This document shows, one piece after another, positions 1-9,700 of a DNA stretch of 64,000 nucleotides. This stretch comes from a bacterium. Its GTDB lineage: Bacteria; CAIWAD01. The stretch lies in contig JAUIFJ010000019.1 of assembly GCA_030429345.1 (NCBI GenBank), positions 22,532-86,531 on the forward strand, read 5' to 3'. A model generated the notes under the pieces. That model was not told where the DNA came from. It searched no databases and saw nothing but the letters and a program-made list of their open reading frames with translations. Numbering within the stretch: position 1 is the first letter of the stretch; each line of letters begins with the position of its first letter. The translations under genes and the position numbers were made by a program.

Positions 1-103
1 TCTTTCTAGAGTTTGGCATGAAAGCCGGTGGCCCTTGAAGGCTATAAAGGAATATGCGAAAGCAAGAGGGCTGGTGCTGCCCGGAAAGGAAGAGGGCTCG
101 AAG

Positions 104-142
104 GAAAAAGACGCCTGCCCGGCCAACTGGACAGGCAGGCGC
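104..142 (-). terminator. Intrinsic terminator
   Basis: Stem CGCCTGCC (112-119) pairs with GGCAGGCG (134-141). On the minus strand it is followed by TCTTTTTCC. It lies just past the stop of the 154-2481 gene and would end that two-gene transcript. Confidence 0.75.
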
Positions 143-153
143 TGATACCGGAC

Positions 154-2481
154 CTAACGCAGGAGCAGAAGCTTTCGCGTTTCGACCTCTCCGTTCTGGC
201 GCAGCTGCAGGAAGTAGACGCCACTAGCCAGCTTTCCGGCATCGAAACGCAGGGCGTGCTCCCCGGCGGGCAGGGCCTCGTCGACCAGGCTCGCCACCCG
301 GGCTCCGAGGAGATTGTAGACCTCCAGCCGGACCGGCCCGGCCTGGGCCAGCTGGAAGGTGACGCGGGTACTCGGGTTGAAGGGATTGGGCGCGGGGGCT
401 CCCAGGGCGAAGGTCGGGGGGAGCGGCTCCCGGTCCAGGGCCGTCTGCGCCGTGTAGCGGTAACTCCTCAGGCCGCCATCGAGCACATAGACGGTTTCAC
501 CCAGTGCGACAAGGTCTCGCCCGCTTGATGTGGACACGGAGTCGCTCCAGCAGTCGATGCGGGGATCCGAGGGATCCTCCAGGTTCAGGTGACCGATGCC
601 GCGATAGCCACTGGAGAGGACCACACCCCGCTCGTCCGAGAACAGACGTGGCCCGCGCAGCTCAATGTCGAGCTGGCCCAAGTGGGCCGGGAAGGGCAGA
701 TAGTCCAGGCTGTAGATGCGGATGCCCCAGTTGCCGGCCACCAGCAGCATGTTCTCGTGGATCAGGAACTCGTCGGAACCAGGCACGAGGGGGCGTCCTC
801 CGATGAGGGCGTCTTCGCCGGGACCATCCAAGTCCAGAATGTCCACGCCTTCGTCCCAGACCAGCAGCAGGTGGTTGCCATAGGCCAGGATCCGCTCATG
901 CCGGTTGTACTCCAGCTCGTAGCTGCCGCGCGGCTGGGGATTCCAGGGCACGCCAAGGTCGTAGGCGAAGAGGCGCCTCCGGTTGTTGAGCACGAAGAGG
1001 CGCTCCTCGTCCACCTGGATGGCGCGCAGCGAATAGTTGTTGTATACCGGAATCCCGGCCACTGGAACCATGTCCGTGTGGGAACCGCAGTCCAGCACCT
1101 GCAAGCCGGCGGGCTCATCCGATTGGGGTTCGTATACGATCAGGTGGCCATCGGCGCTCATCCGCCTGATCCGGCCCGGGCATTCCGTTTCCGCGAGGAG
1201 GACGGGAGCCTGCCCGTCGGCCGTGTGCTCCAGACGGATCATGCCCAGGCTGCCGCTGAGCAGCAGGCTTCCGTCCAGGACCTGCATGTGCTGGTAGGAT
1301 TCCGGAAAGCCAAAGTGTTGCAGCCGAAGCACCTGGCCCTCGTGTCCCAGGGAGAGAAGGGTGATTCGTTCCTCTCCAGAGCGCAGAGCCAGCCGATTGC
1401 CGGAAAAGGCCCGAGGATAGAGGATGGAGGATTCCAGCTCGTCGGCGCTCACCGTGTTCAGAATCTGAGGGGCAGCGGGATCTTCCATGTCCAACACCTG
1501 CAGGCGCGTCGGGCGCTCGGCTTCCGAATGGTTGCCCGGTTTTCCGGCTTCGCTATTCAATACCCTGACCAGTGCCCGGTTGCCCGCGGGAAGGACCATG
1601 TCCACCGGATCCCGGGCATCCCAGGTCGTCTGCAGGTCCAGCACGCCCTCCGGGTTTGCGCGGTATACGGGTAGCAGGTGCAATTGGTCGTTGGTCCGGG
1701 GCTGGCAATATACCAGCGAGTCGGCGGCCCCGCGGAAGAAGACATGCCCCAGATCATTGACGGGTCCATGATCGGGCAGCGGGGAGGCACTGAAATCCAG
1801 AACCTTGATCCGCAAATGGGTCAAGTTCTCCATATGCACGCTTTCTAGCAGCATTCGCTCGCCGAATGCATGGAGCCTGTCCGGTCGATCGTCCCCCTCG
1901 AGGGGCTGAGAGCCCTGGAAGGTCAGCTCGCCGGTTTCGGCTATGCTGTGGACTTCCAGCGCGTAGTGGGCTTGTGGCCAAGCGTAGTCACTTGTCAGCA
2001 GGACCAGGTGGGACCCGGCGGTTTCGGCATCCAGCAACCACCAGCCCGGCTGCTGGACGTCCAAGGGCTGCTGCTGCAACAAGACCGGCGAGGAGGGGTC
2101 GGCAAGGGTGTATACATGCGCTTCCTGGGTCCCGCTCGTCAAGAGCAGAAGCCGGGCCCCTTCCGGCTGGTAGCGAAACCACCAGGAGGACAAGTGCTGA
2201 TCCAGCGCCGCAACGACCCCGGGTTCTCCATCCTCGGGAAAGGCGACGACGGACAGGCGCCCGTTCAGCCGGTAGAAGGCGTGGGTATCATCCAGCAGGG
2301 CCAGATCGGCATGCCAGCCCTCCAGTTCTCCATCGTGCGGAAGGCCTTCCTCGAAACACTCCTGGGCGGGCACCGCGGCGTGCCAGACGGGCAGAAGAAG
2401 GTACAGGGCCAATCGGAGGAAGCCGGGCCGGTTGGTTTGGTGGATCAAGGACCGTCCGTGACTCTCAAGCGGGGTTGCCAT
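154..2481 (-). CDS. Secreted beta-propeller-like protein with C-terminal sorting domain
   Basis: 775 residues. An N-terminal export signal with hydrophobic core LALYLLLPVW is followed by about 650 residues of repeated short beta-strand units of the LVIVD/propeller type (for example VLDMEDPAAPQIL, VYTLADPSSPVLL). The last ~85 residues are a T9SS type A/FlgD-like sorting domain (PAPNPFNPSTRVTFQL ... LASGVYFLQL ... TRKLLLLR). The ATG at 2481 is preceded by AGGAG at a good distance. The gene starts 49 bp after the stop of the larger secreted protein upstream, so the two are probably cotranscribed. The mature protein is expected on the cell surface or outside the cell. Its binding partner or substrate is unknown; I see no enzyme motif. 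The sorting domain is almost identical at DNA level to that of its upstream neighbour. Confidence 0.8.
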   Translation of the reverse strand: MATPLESHGRSLIHQTNRPGFLRLALYLLLPVWHAAVPAQECFEEGLPHDGELEGWHADLALLDDTHAFYRLNGRLSVVAFPEDGEPGVVAALDQHLSSWWFRYQPEGARLLLLTSGTQEAHVYTLADPSSPVLLQQQPLDVQQPGWWLLDAETAGSHLVLLTSDYAWPQAHYALEVHSIAETGELTFQGSQPLEGDDRPDRLHAFGERMLLESVHMENLTHLRIKVLDFSASPLPDHGPVNDLGHVFFRGAADSLVYCQPRTNDQLHLLPVYRANPEGVLDLQTTWDARDPVDMVLPAGNRALVRVLNSEAGKPGNHSEAERPTRLQVLDMEDPAAPQILNTVSADELESSILYPRAFSGNRLALRSGEERITLLSLGHEGQVLRLQHFGFPESYQHMQVLDGSLLLSGSLGMIRLEHTADGQAPVLLAETECPGRIRRMSADGHLIVYEPQSDEPAGLQVLDCGSHTDMVPVAGIPVYNNYSLRAIQVDEERLFVLNNRRRLFAYDLGVPWNPQPRGSYELEYNRHERILAYGNHLLLVWDEGVDILDLDGPGEDALIGGRPLVPGSDEFLIHENMLLVAGNWGIRIYSLDYLPFPAHLGQLDIELRGPRLFSDERGVVLSSGYRGIGHLNLEDPSDPRIDCWSDSVSTSSGRDLVALGETVYVLDGGLRSYRYTAQTALDREPLPPTFALGAPAPNPFNPSTRVTFQLAQAGPVRLEVYNLLGARVASLVDEALPAGEHALRFDAGKLASGVYFLQLRQNGEVETRKLLLLR

Positions 2482-2530
2482 GGTCTTCTCCTAGGATTCA
2501 GCTGGTGTATACAGGCGTGCAGCGGATTCG

Positions 2531-5500
2531 CTAGCGCAGCAGCAGCATCTTCCGTGTATCGACTCGTCCTTCCTGCTGCAGCTGTAGGAAATAGACCCCG
2601 CTGGCCAGTTCTCCAGCCTCGAATCGCAAAGCATGTTCGCCGGCGGGCAGGACCTCGTCGACCAGGCTCGCCACCCGGGCTCCGAGGAGATTGTAGACCT
2701 CCAGCCGTACCGGACCGGCCTGGGCCAGCTGGAAGGTCACGCGGGTACTCGGGTTGAAGGGGTTGGGCGCGGGAGAGTGAAGGGCGAAGGCCGCTGGCCG
2801 ATGCCGCTTCTCTGGCACGCTGACCTCCTCGAGCACATGCGGCCCGAACCACAGCGCGCTGCTGTCTCTCACGACATGCTGGCCGTAGAGCCCGATCACC
2901 AGCCCTTCGCTGCCATCCGGGGACTCGATGAAAGCCCGGACAGGGGCCGCGTCAGATTCCTCGTCCAAAAGGAGATAGCTGAATCGAAGGCTGGCATCCG
3001 GAGCATGCATTCTCAACTGGAGTTTCAGAAGATCCTGATACCCATAGCGACTCCAGTTGCGGAACTCGAGCAGCAGACCCTCCGGCTCCATGCGGTAGAG
3101 CACCTGGCTGCTGTCCGGCAGCGTGTGTTCGGCCATGCAGCCGCTGAAGAATCCGTTCGGGCCATCCGGAGTGGGAACGGATATCTGCCAAAAGGGAAGC
3201 TCCGGGCAATCGGGCTGGAAGCAGACCCAGCCCAGGCGCGAAAGGTAGATCTCCTCGTGGGACTCGCCGTAATACAGGAAGGGACTACCCAATGGCAGGG
3301 GGCCGGCCAGTCCCTCCTCGGGAAAGACGACTGGCTGAAAGCCTTCCGGGTCGGCCCATTCGAAGACGGCCGCCGGATCCGATTCTTCCGTGATCCACCC
3401 GTTTCCGAAACTGTCGGGCCCGCCTTCCACCCAGCGGATATCATGGAAGACTTCGGTGCTGTCCGCAAGCGTGGGGCGAGCCTCCGAGTGCATCACGAAA
3501 ACCGGCCGTACGACACTGAATCCCAGCCCCGTCGGCAGGGAGGTCTCCATCTGCAAAATCAGGCTGTCCCCGGGCTCGACCCAGGGCGTCCGCTCGATGA
3601 CTTCGTCATTGTGTCGCACAACCGCATCGAACCAGGACTGGCTGCGCGTCTCGACGGGGTAGCGATCCGCCTGCGTGCCGCGGTTCCAGAGGACGACTTC
3701 CGCCAGGACGGACTGGCCGGCAATCACCTCCTCCTGGTACCTTTCCGCCCAGAGACGGAAGAAGTACTCCGCTTCCACCAGTTGAATGCGATAGCTCCGC
3801 CCGGGCAGCAGCCAGAAGGGATGATTCGCCCGCCGCATCACAAGCCCCGTGTCTCCCCCTTGGTCCTCCATGCCGACGGCCAGCTCCCGGAAGGACCAGG
3901 ACTCCGTGTTGAGGCCGCCATGATGGATCCAGACCTCGTCCGTTGCCGTGTCGATCACGAGCTGGGCATTGTCGAAAGCCTGCTGTTCGGCGTCGGAGGT
4001 GGATTGCGCCAGGCGCTCCCAGGATATGACCAGCCGGTTGTCGGTCGTGAATCCGTACCAGGCCTGCAGGGAATCCAGGTTGAACCAGCGTTTCGACAGG
4101 GCATAGATCTGCTCATTGGGAAGGTTGGGTTCCACGAACATGAAGGATTCGGCATTGCCGTCGCCCATTTGCGCCGGATCAAAGCCGACCCGTCCCTGTG
4201 CGCGGATCCAGATCTGGGATCGGTTCTGGCCATAAAAGGCCAGCTCACCGGGAAGATCCACGGGTCCCAACACGGTGTCGTGCTCCACGAAGTCCAGGGC
4301 GATCCGAGACTCCTCGGGAAGCTCGATCCAGCTTGCCGGAGTCCCCTCGGGGTGGTTGCCGCCGTACCAGCGATTGCCCCAGGCATCCACGCCATGGGAA
4401 GCCAGGACGGAGATTGCACAGGGGAGGCTGCCTTCCACGGCCGGGTCGAACTGGCTGTGTGCTTCCAGGACGAACTCGTCGCTCCAGGAGCTGTCCGCCA
4501 GGGGCGCTTCGCAGCGCAGGAAGAGCCGCTGAGTCTGCCAATGTTCCAGAAAGGCACTGTGTGAGACTTCTGTGCCCAGGCTGTCCACTACGTTCCAGGA
4601 AACCACGGGATCTACTCCCTCGATCAGGAAAGTGAATCGGTCGAGCCCGGTACCGCGGTTCTGGATCGTGAAGGGAAGTGTCGTCACACCCCCGGCATCT
4701 GCGAAGCCTTCAACTTCCTCCGGCAAGTGCACCAGATGAAGTGGCGCAGGACCGAGTCCGAAGCGAAGACTCCACTCCGGGGGAAGACCCGTCGGGATCC
4801 CCTCCATGAGAACCACCAGGCTGTCCAGCTCCTCCGCATGCCGCAGGCTCACTTCGATTTCGGGTCTCTCGTCCACAGGGACGTTCGTGTATTGGCAGGT
4901 CAGGGTGCGCTCGTCCAGGTCGATCACGGCCTGAGCCCGGGCGCCGACTCCCTGCCGGTCGATGGTAACGACTAGATGTCCGGTACCGGGGTCAATTCCG
5001 TAATACCAGAAGCGGTGGCTCAGGGTGCCGTCGAAGCCATAAAAGCGCAGGCGTTCCGGCTCCGTGGACCCGGTATCCGCAAAGAAGCGCAGTTCGCCAG
5101 ACTGGTGGATCGCAAAAAATTCGTGATACCGGCCATTGAGATACAAGGGTTCCGGCAAAGGAAGCCGATCCGTTTCCCCCCAGTCGAAGTCCGGGAAGAT
5201 CCGCTGTGCTGCCGGCAAAATGATCCAACTCGCGTCGAGGCTGTCCGTCTCGCTGGACCACCAGCGATTGCCGAAAGAGTCGGGCCCGCCGGAACGCAAT
5301 GGTATGATTTCCGTGAGCAGTGGAATGGACATGCTGGCTTCAGGATCCACCTCGCTGCTCACTTCGAAAACGGCTTGATCCACATGGGCTTCCTGCAGAT
5401 CCAGGACCTGGGTTCGCAGCACCAGCTCCAGCCTTTGCTGCGGTTGCAGCAGGCCGGTCTGGCTGACAGCATCTCCGCCTACCAGGACCTGCCAATCCAG

Positions 5501-6340
5501 CAGGTCTTCAAGGAAGCTCAAGGCGAAATCCTCCGCCTGCTGGCTTCCGCAGGTCAAGAGGAGGGAATGCTCCACTTCCTGGTTCGAAGTGGTGATCGTC
5601 CCCTGCAAGGGAGGAAACAGCGCTACCCCGTGTGCCGCCGGCAGCAGGTCGAATCGCACTGAGGTCTGTTCCGGCATCGACTCACCGCTGAAAACCGTCA
5701 GCCCCGTTTCCCCCGTCGCATTCTGCAGGCCCACCTGGAAGCCCTGCAGCCCGACTTCATCCTGATCCTGGTAGTGGATGGTGATTTGCTGGTTGGCAAA
5801 ATCAAGAACGATCTGGGACCGTACCCAACCATGTAGAAAGGTGTCCAGAACGTGTGTCGTCTGGATCGTCATGCGCTGCAGCTCCGGCTCGGCATTCATG
5901 TTGATCCAGGCCAGATTGGTCGGGTGGTCCTCGTGCCACAGATAGGCCAGTTTCAGGCCCGGATCATCCGGATTCGGCAAGGGCGAGCTTCCTGACCAGT
6001 CTTCCGGAGGGTAGAAACAAAGCAGTCCGTTTCTTGTCAGCCATGCCGTGGAGTAGCTCAGGCCGTAGAGCGACAGCGCTCCTTCCAGGTAGAACGGCCC
6101 GTATACGCCTTGCTCGAAATTCAGGATGTTCCCGAAAAGCGGGTTCCATTCATACTCCGGCCCGCCCTCGTCCCCGGTCATGGTCCAGGTATTACCCCAG
6201 GCATCGGGGCCGCCCTCGTCCACGGCGTGGGCCGTCTTCCCGGCGTGGGCCGATGGGACAAACAGCGGGAGGAGGGCAATCAGGAAGAGCGTGCCGCGGA
6301 GTTTCCGCGCTCTCAGGGGGTGGCAGGCTGGGGGCGCCAT
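2531..6340 (-). CDS. Large secreted protein with four ~300-residue modules and C-terminal sorting domain
   Basis: 1269 residues from the ATG at 6340, which has AGGAG 8 nt upstream; an in-frame ATG at 6358 lacks this. A signal peptide (LFLIALLPLFVPSAHA) is followed by four modules, each opening with a GGPDxxGNxW-like motif. Numbered from the 6358 start, these are near residues 48, 356, 655 (variant HGVDAWGNRW) and 978, so the repeat period is about 300 residues. Between the openings are long stretches of beta-strand-like sequence with repeated TGL motifs. The end is a sorting domain (PAPNPFNPSTRVTFQL ... SGVYFLQL ... KMLLLR). No catalytic motif was recognised; the likely role is surface adhesion or scaffolding, which is inference. 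It is the first gene of a two-gene unit with 154-2481. Confidence 0.8.
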   Translation of the reverse strand: MAPPACHPLRARKLRGTLFLIALLPLFVPSAHAGKTAHAVDEGGPDAWGNTWTMTGDEGGPEYEWNPLFGNILNFEQGVYGPFYLEGALSLYGLSYSTAWLTRNGLLCFYPPEDWSGSSPLPNPDDPGLKLAYLWHEDHPTNLAWINMNAEPELQRMTIQTTHVLDTFLHGWVRSQIVLDFANQQITIHYQDQDEVGLQGFQVGLQNATGETGLTVFSGESMPEQTSVRFDLLPAAHGVALFPPLQGTITTSNQEVEHSLLLTCGSQQAEDFALSFLEDLLDWQVLVGGDAVSQTGLLQPQQRLELVLRTQVLDLQEAHVDQAVFEVSSEVDPEASMSIPLLTEIIPLRSGGPDSFGNRWWSSETDSLDASWIILPAAQRIFPDFDWGETDRLPLPEPLYLNGRYHEFFAIHQSGELRFFADTGSTEPERLRFYGFDGTLSHRFWYYGIDPGTGHLVVTIDRQGVGARAQAVIDLDERTLTCQYTNVPVDERPEIEVSLRHAEELDSLVVLMEGIPTGLPPEWSLRFGLGPAPLHLVHLPEEVEGFADAGGVTTLPFTIQNRGTGLDRFTFLIEGVDPVVSWNVVDSLGTEVSHSAFLEHWQTQRLFLRCEAPLADSSWSDEFVLEAHSQFDPAVEGSLPCAISVLASHGVDAWGNRWYGGNHPEGTPASWIELPEESRIALDFVEHDTVLGPVDLPGELAFYGQNRSQIWIRAQGRVGFDPAQMGDGNAESFMFVEPNLPNEQIYALSKRWFNLDSLQAWYGFTTDNRLVISWERLAQSTSDAEQQAFDNAQLVIDTATDEVWIHHGGLNTESWSFRELAVGMEDQGGDTGLVMRRANHPFWLLPGRSYRIQLVEAEYFFRLWAERYQEEVIAGQSVLAEVVLWNRGTQADRYPVETRSQSWFDAVVRHNDEVIERTPWVEPGDSLILQMETSLPTGLGFSVVRPVFVMHSEARPTLADSTEVFHDIRWVEGGPDSFGNGWITEESDPAAVFEWADPEGFQPVVFPEEGLAGPLPLGSPFLYYGESHEEIYLSRLGWVCFQPDCPELPFWQISVPTPDGPNGFFSGCMAEHTLPDSSQVLYRMEPEGLLLEFRNWSRYGYQDLLKLQLRMHAPDASLRFSYLLLDEESDAAPVRAFIESPDGSEGLVIGLYGQHVVRDSSALWFGPHVLEEVSVPEKRHRPAAFALHSPAPNPFNPSTRVTFQLAQAGPVRLEVYNLLGARVASLVDEVLPAGEHALRFEAGELASGVYFLQLQQEGRVDTRKMLLLR

Positions 6341-6535
6341 GAAGAACTCCTGAAGCACCGCGACCGCGCGCGAAAGGGATGCGACCCGGAACGCGGCGTG
6401 CGGAATGGCTGGAACCTCAAGGGGATACCTGTTCAGGTATCGGCAGAATGATAACTCTCTTCGAATTGGACAAGCGGAAAGCTCAAGGAAGGAGCGCTAC
6501 GGGATACCTGACAAAGTGCGTTCGCCAGAATTCCC

Positions 6536-6817
6536 CTACAGCATGGCATGAAACCCCGCCCGTTCTCCTTGGAGGACCTCGGCGGGTTCATCTTCCCGTG
6601 TGTGACGATCGACCCGGATCGAGCCCGGACCGGAGAGCAGGTAGTCCAGCCATTGCTGTACGACAGATGCTTCACCTGCGACAAGGGCCTCGACCCGTCC
6701 GTCGACGAGATTGCGCACCCAGCCGGAGAGGCCGAGCACGCGCGCCTGCTCCACCGCCTGCCAGCGGAAACCGACGCCCTGCACGCGGCCCTCGAAGAAG
6801 AAGCGTGTGACCCTCAT
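6536..6817 (-). CDS. acyP: Acylphosphatase
   Basis: 93 residues, the usual size for acylphosphatase, which hydrolyses the carboxyl-phosphate bond of acyl phosphates in the cytoplasm. The signature GRVQGVGFRW supplies the phosphate-binding Arg18, and GWVRNLVDG supplies the catalytic Asn36. The ATG overlaps the gpsA stop in an ATGA, so translation is probably coupled to gpsA. Its position after plsY and gpsA is suggestive because PlsY uses acyl phosphate as acyl donor, so the enzyme could tune the same pool. That functional link is inference. Confidence 0.93.
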   Translation of the reverse strand: MRVTRFFFEGRVQGVGFRWQAVEQARVLGLSGWVRNLVDGRVEALVAGEASVVQQWLDYLLSGPGSIRVDRHTREDEPAEVLQGERAGFHAML

Positions 6818-7809
6818 TCCTGTTTCAGGTCCCTTGTCATCAGGTTCTCGACCTCCTCGCGCACCGGGCTGCCCTCGAAGAGCGCGCGGTGGACGGCTTC
6901 GGTGATCGGCATGCGGACGCCGTGGCGGCGGCCCAGTTCGGCGGCGGCGTGGGTCGTGCGCACGCCCTCGGCGACCATCGTCATCCCGGCCAGCACCTCG
7001 TCCAGGCTGCGGCCCTTGCCGACTTCCTCGCCCACGAAGCGGTTGCGGCTGTGGCGGCTCATGCAGGTGGTGATCAGGTCCCCCATGCCCGAGAGGCCGG
7101 CGAAGGTTTCCGGCCGTCCGCCCATGGCCACGCCCAGCCGCGAGATCTCGACCAGGCCGCGGGTGATCAGCGCGCCCTTGGTGTTGTCGCCGAAGCCCAG
7201 GCCGTCACACATGCCGCTGGCAATGGCGATCACGTTCTTCAGGCTTCCGCCCAGCTCGACGCCGACCAGGTCGTCGTTGGTGTATACGCGGAAGGTGGTT
7301 CCGGAAAAGGCCTGCTGGGCGCGCTCGGCCAGGGCCAGGTCCGGCCCGGCAATGGTTACCGTGGTCGGCAGGCCGCGAGCCACTTCCTCTGCATGGCTGG
7401 GTCCGCTCAGGCAGAGAATCGCCGCCGGGTCGTGTTTCGGAAGCACCTCCTCCGCCACCTGGCTCATGCGCAGCAGGCTGCCCTCTTCCACGCCCTTGGC
7501 CACGTCGACCAGCGGCGTTTGCGGCCGGATCCATTCCGCCGCCAGTCCCAGCGTCGCGCGAACCGCGTGGCTCGGAACAGCCAGGACGATGAGCTCGGCC
7601 CCGTCCAGTACTGCCCGCATGTCGTTCTGGATGCTCAGGTCCGGGGGCAGGGGCACTCCGGGCAGGACGGGATTCTCCCGCAGGCCCTCCTGGTAGCGCA
7701 GGGCCAGCGCCGCGTCGTACTCCCACATGCGCAGGCGGTGTCCGTTCTCGCGCAGAAGCAGCGCCAGGGCCGTGCCCCAGCTGCCGGCTCCGATGACGGC
7801 GACAGTCAT
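6814..7809 (-). CDS. gpsA: Glycerol-3-phosphate dehydrogenase [NAD(P)+]
   Basis: 331 residues, the normal GpsA length. The N-terminal dinucleotide-binding motif VIGAGSWGTALA (residues 5-16) defines the NAD(P) site; the later VGVELGGSLKNVIAIASG and LAGMGDL-like segments are typical of the catalytic domain. The enzyme reduces dihydroxyacetone phosphate to sn-glycerol-3-phosphate for membrane lipid synthesis. The start at 7809 overlaps the plsY stop in an ATGA, which decides the start, although the frame stays open further upstream. Product and neighbour fit: PlsY acylates the glycerol-3-phosphate that GpsA makes. Confidence 0.96.
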   Translation of the reverse strand: MTVAVIGAGSWGTALALLLRENGHRLRMWEYDAALALRYQEGLRENPVLPGVPLPPDLSIQNDMRAVLDGAELIVLAVPSHAVRATLGLAAEWIRPQTPLVDVAKGVEEGSLLRMSQVAEEVLPKHDPAAILCLSGPSHAEEVARGLPTTVTIAGPDLALAERAQQAFSGTTFRVYTNDDLVGVELGGSLKNVIAIASGMCDGLGFGDNTKGALITRGLVEISRLGVAMGGRPETFAGLSGMGDLITTCMSRHSRNRFVGEEVGKGRSLDEVLAGMTMVAEGVRTTHAAAELGRRHGVRMPITEAVHRALFEGSPVREEVENLMTRDLKQE

Positions 7810-8441
7810 TCCTTTTCCTCCTCGATGCGGATCCTCCTGCCGATGCGGCTCTCCTCGCCGCGACGGAAACGGGCAATGTTGGCGCGGTGTTTCAGCAGCA
7901 GGGTCAGGGGCAGGACAATGGCCAGCAGGGACGCGATCGGCCCCCGCGGAAAGAGCAGCAGGCTGGCCAGGCCGTAGGCTACTCCGCCGCTCAGCGAAGC
8001 GAGGAACATGAAACGTCCCACAAACAGCACCGGCAGGAAGACGCCCAGCGCCACCAGGGCCGACAAGGGCGTCAGCGCCAGGGTCACTCCGGCGGCGGTG
8101 GCCACTCCCTTGCCTCCGCGAAAGCCTGCGAAGAGCGGATAGAGATGGCCCAACAGGGCGGCCAGTCCGCCAAGGGCCGGGGCCAGCAGGGGATCCGTCT
8201 CGCTGCCGGGCAGGGACTGCCCGTAGGTCAGCCAGACGCCGATGGCTCCCTTCGCCGCGTCCAGCAGGATCACGAAAATGCCCCAGCGCCAGCCGATCAG
8301 CCGCGCCGCGTTGGTCGCCCCCAGGTTGCCGCTGCCGTAGCGCCGCAGGTCCACGCCCTTCAGCGCCCGGACAATCCACAAGCCCGTCGGCACCGAACCC
8401 ACCAGATACGCCAAAGGCAGCAGCCACAGCAGTGCTGTCAT
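7806..8441 (-). CDS. plsY: Glycerol-3-phosphate acyltransferase PlsY
   Basis: 211 residues, an integral membrane protein. It transfers the acyl group from acyl phosphate to the sn-1 position of glycerol-3-phosphate, giving lysophosphatidic acid. Motifs include GSVPTG near the N-terminus, GSGNLGATNAAR (residues 36-47, the conserved motif 1 loop) and FRGGKGVATAAG (glycine-rich motif 2). Five or so hydrophobic segments are present. It heads the plsY-gpsA-acyP unit. A palindromic repeat lies between its start and the recA stop. Confidence 0.95.
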   Translation of the reverse strand: MTALLWLLPLAYLVGSVPTGLWIVRALKGVDLRRYGSGNLGATNAARLIGWRWGIFVILLDAAKGAIGVWLTYGQSLPGSETDPLLAPALGGLAALLGHLYPLFAGFRGGKGVATAAGVTLALTPLSALVALGVFLPVLFVGRFMFLASLSGGVAYGLASLLLFPRGPIASLLAIVLPLTLLLKHRANIARFRRGEESRIGRRIRIEEEKE

Positions 8442-8454
8442 TCAGGAAACCTTG

Positions 8455-8608
8455 TAAGAATAAGAGCTCGCACGGAGATCACAGAGAAGACGGAGACCGC
8501 AGGGAATTCAAAGAAGGTTTGTGATGCAGGCTTCGATCCGCTTTCCATTCAGCATTCAACTCTTCTTTGTGTTCTCCGTCTTCTCCGCGTCCTCCGTGCG
8601 AGTTCTTC
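8455..8608. repeat. Palindromic intergenic repeat, copy 1 (CACGGAG family)
   Basis: Inverted ends: AAGAATAAGAGCTCGCACGG on the left and, on the right, the complement of GAAGAACTCGCACGGAGG. The right end abuts the recA stop directly (TAG followed by GAAGAACTCGCACGG on the minus strand). The arms contain GAGAAGACGGAG-like and CTTTGTGTTCTCCGTC blocks found in the other copies (13096, 32903, 35275, 41444). The interior (about 8510-8560) is not shared. It probably folds as a hairpin in RNA. Confidence 0.75.
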
Positions 8609-9655
8609 CTAGGCCTTTTCCGCCTCGGGAGTCGGGACGGGGACGGGCGCCAGGCCGACGGCTTCGCGGACCTTGTTCTCGATCTCGGCGAAGAGGTCCG
8701 GACGCTCGACCAGCAGCTGTTTCACATTGTCGCGGCCCTGGCCGAGGCGCTCGCTGCCGAAGCTGAACCAGGTGCCGCTGCGGGTCAGGATGCCGTGCTC
8801 CAGGCCCAGGTCGATCACCTCGCCGGCGCGGCTGATGCCCTGGCCGAACATGATGTCGAACTCGACCACGCGGAAGGGGGGCGCCAGCTTGTTCTTGACC
8901 ACCTTGACCTTGGTGCGGTTGCCCGTCGAATCCTGGCCGCTCTTGATGGTGCCGATGCGGCGAATGTCCATGCGCACACTGGAATAGAACTTGAGCGCGT
9001 TGCCGCCGGTGGTCGTTTCGGGGCTGCCGAACATCACGCCGATCTTCATGCGGATCTGGTTGATGAAGACCAGGCAGGTACGCGACTTGCTGACGCTGGC
9101 GGTCAGCTTGCGCATGGCCTGGCTCATCAGGCGGGCCTGGGTGCCCACATGGTAGTCGCCCATGTCCCCTTCGATCTCGGCCTTGGGCACCAGCGCTGCC
9201 ACCGAGTCGACGACGACCACATCCAGGGCGTTGCTGCGGATCAGGCGGTCGGCGATTTCCAGGGCCTGCTCGCCGTAGGTCGGCTGGCTCACCAGCAGGT
9301 TGTCCGTGTCCACTCCCAGGTTGCGGGCGTAGATCGGGTCCAGGGCGTGCTCGGCGTCGATGAAGGCGCAGATGCCGCCGCGCTTCTGGGCCTCGGCCAC
9401 CACGTGCAGCGTCAGCGTGGTCTTGCCGCTGGACTCGGGACCGAAGATCTCGACGATGCGCCCGCGGGGCACACCGCCCACGCCCAGGGCCAGGTCGAGC
9501 TGCAGCGATCCCGTGCCGATGCTCTCGATGTCGACGATCGCGCCCTCGTCCCCCAGGCGCATGATCGAGCCCTTGCCGAATTCCTTGTCGATCTGGCTCA
9601 GCGTGCTGTCCAGGTTCTTCAGGCGATCGTCCTTGCCGTTCTGCTTGGCGGCCAT
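8609..9655 (-). CDS. recA: Recombinase RecA
   Basis: 348 residues, standard RecA length. RecA polymerises on single-stranded DNA, catalyses strand exchange and triggers the SOS response. Visible motifs are Walker A GPESSGKT (residues 72-79), the [10 protein letters not shown] segment, the Walker B-like [14 protein letters not shown], and the loop L2 region [21 protein letters not shown]. The C-terminus is short and acidic/proline-rich. The start at 9655 has GGGGAG 9 nt upstream. It follows thpR by 44 bp on the same strand, giving the common pgsA-cinA-recA order. No clear LexA-type palindrome was recognised in the gap. Confidence 0.98.
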   Translation of the reverse strand: MAAKQNGKDDRLKNLDSTLSQIDKEFGKGSIMRLGDEGAIVDIESIGTGSLQLDLALGVGGVPRGRIVEIFGPESSGKTTLTLHVVAEAQKRGGICAFIDAEHALDPIYARNLGVDTDNLLVSQPTYGEQALEIADRLIRSNALDVVVVDSVAALVPKAEIEGDMGDYHVGTQARLMSQAMRKLTASVSKSRTCLVFINQIRMKIGVMFGSPETTTGGNALKFYSSVRMDIRRIGTIKSGQDSTGNRTKVKVVKNKLAPPFRVVEFDIMFGQGISRAGEVIDLGLEHGILTRSGTWFSFGSERLGQGRDNVKQLLVERPDLFAEIENKVREAVGLAPVPVPTPEAEKA

Positions 9656-9700
9656 GTGCTGTACTCCCCTCTATGCGATTCGATTTCTTTCTGTCTCACA

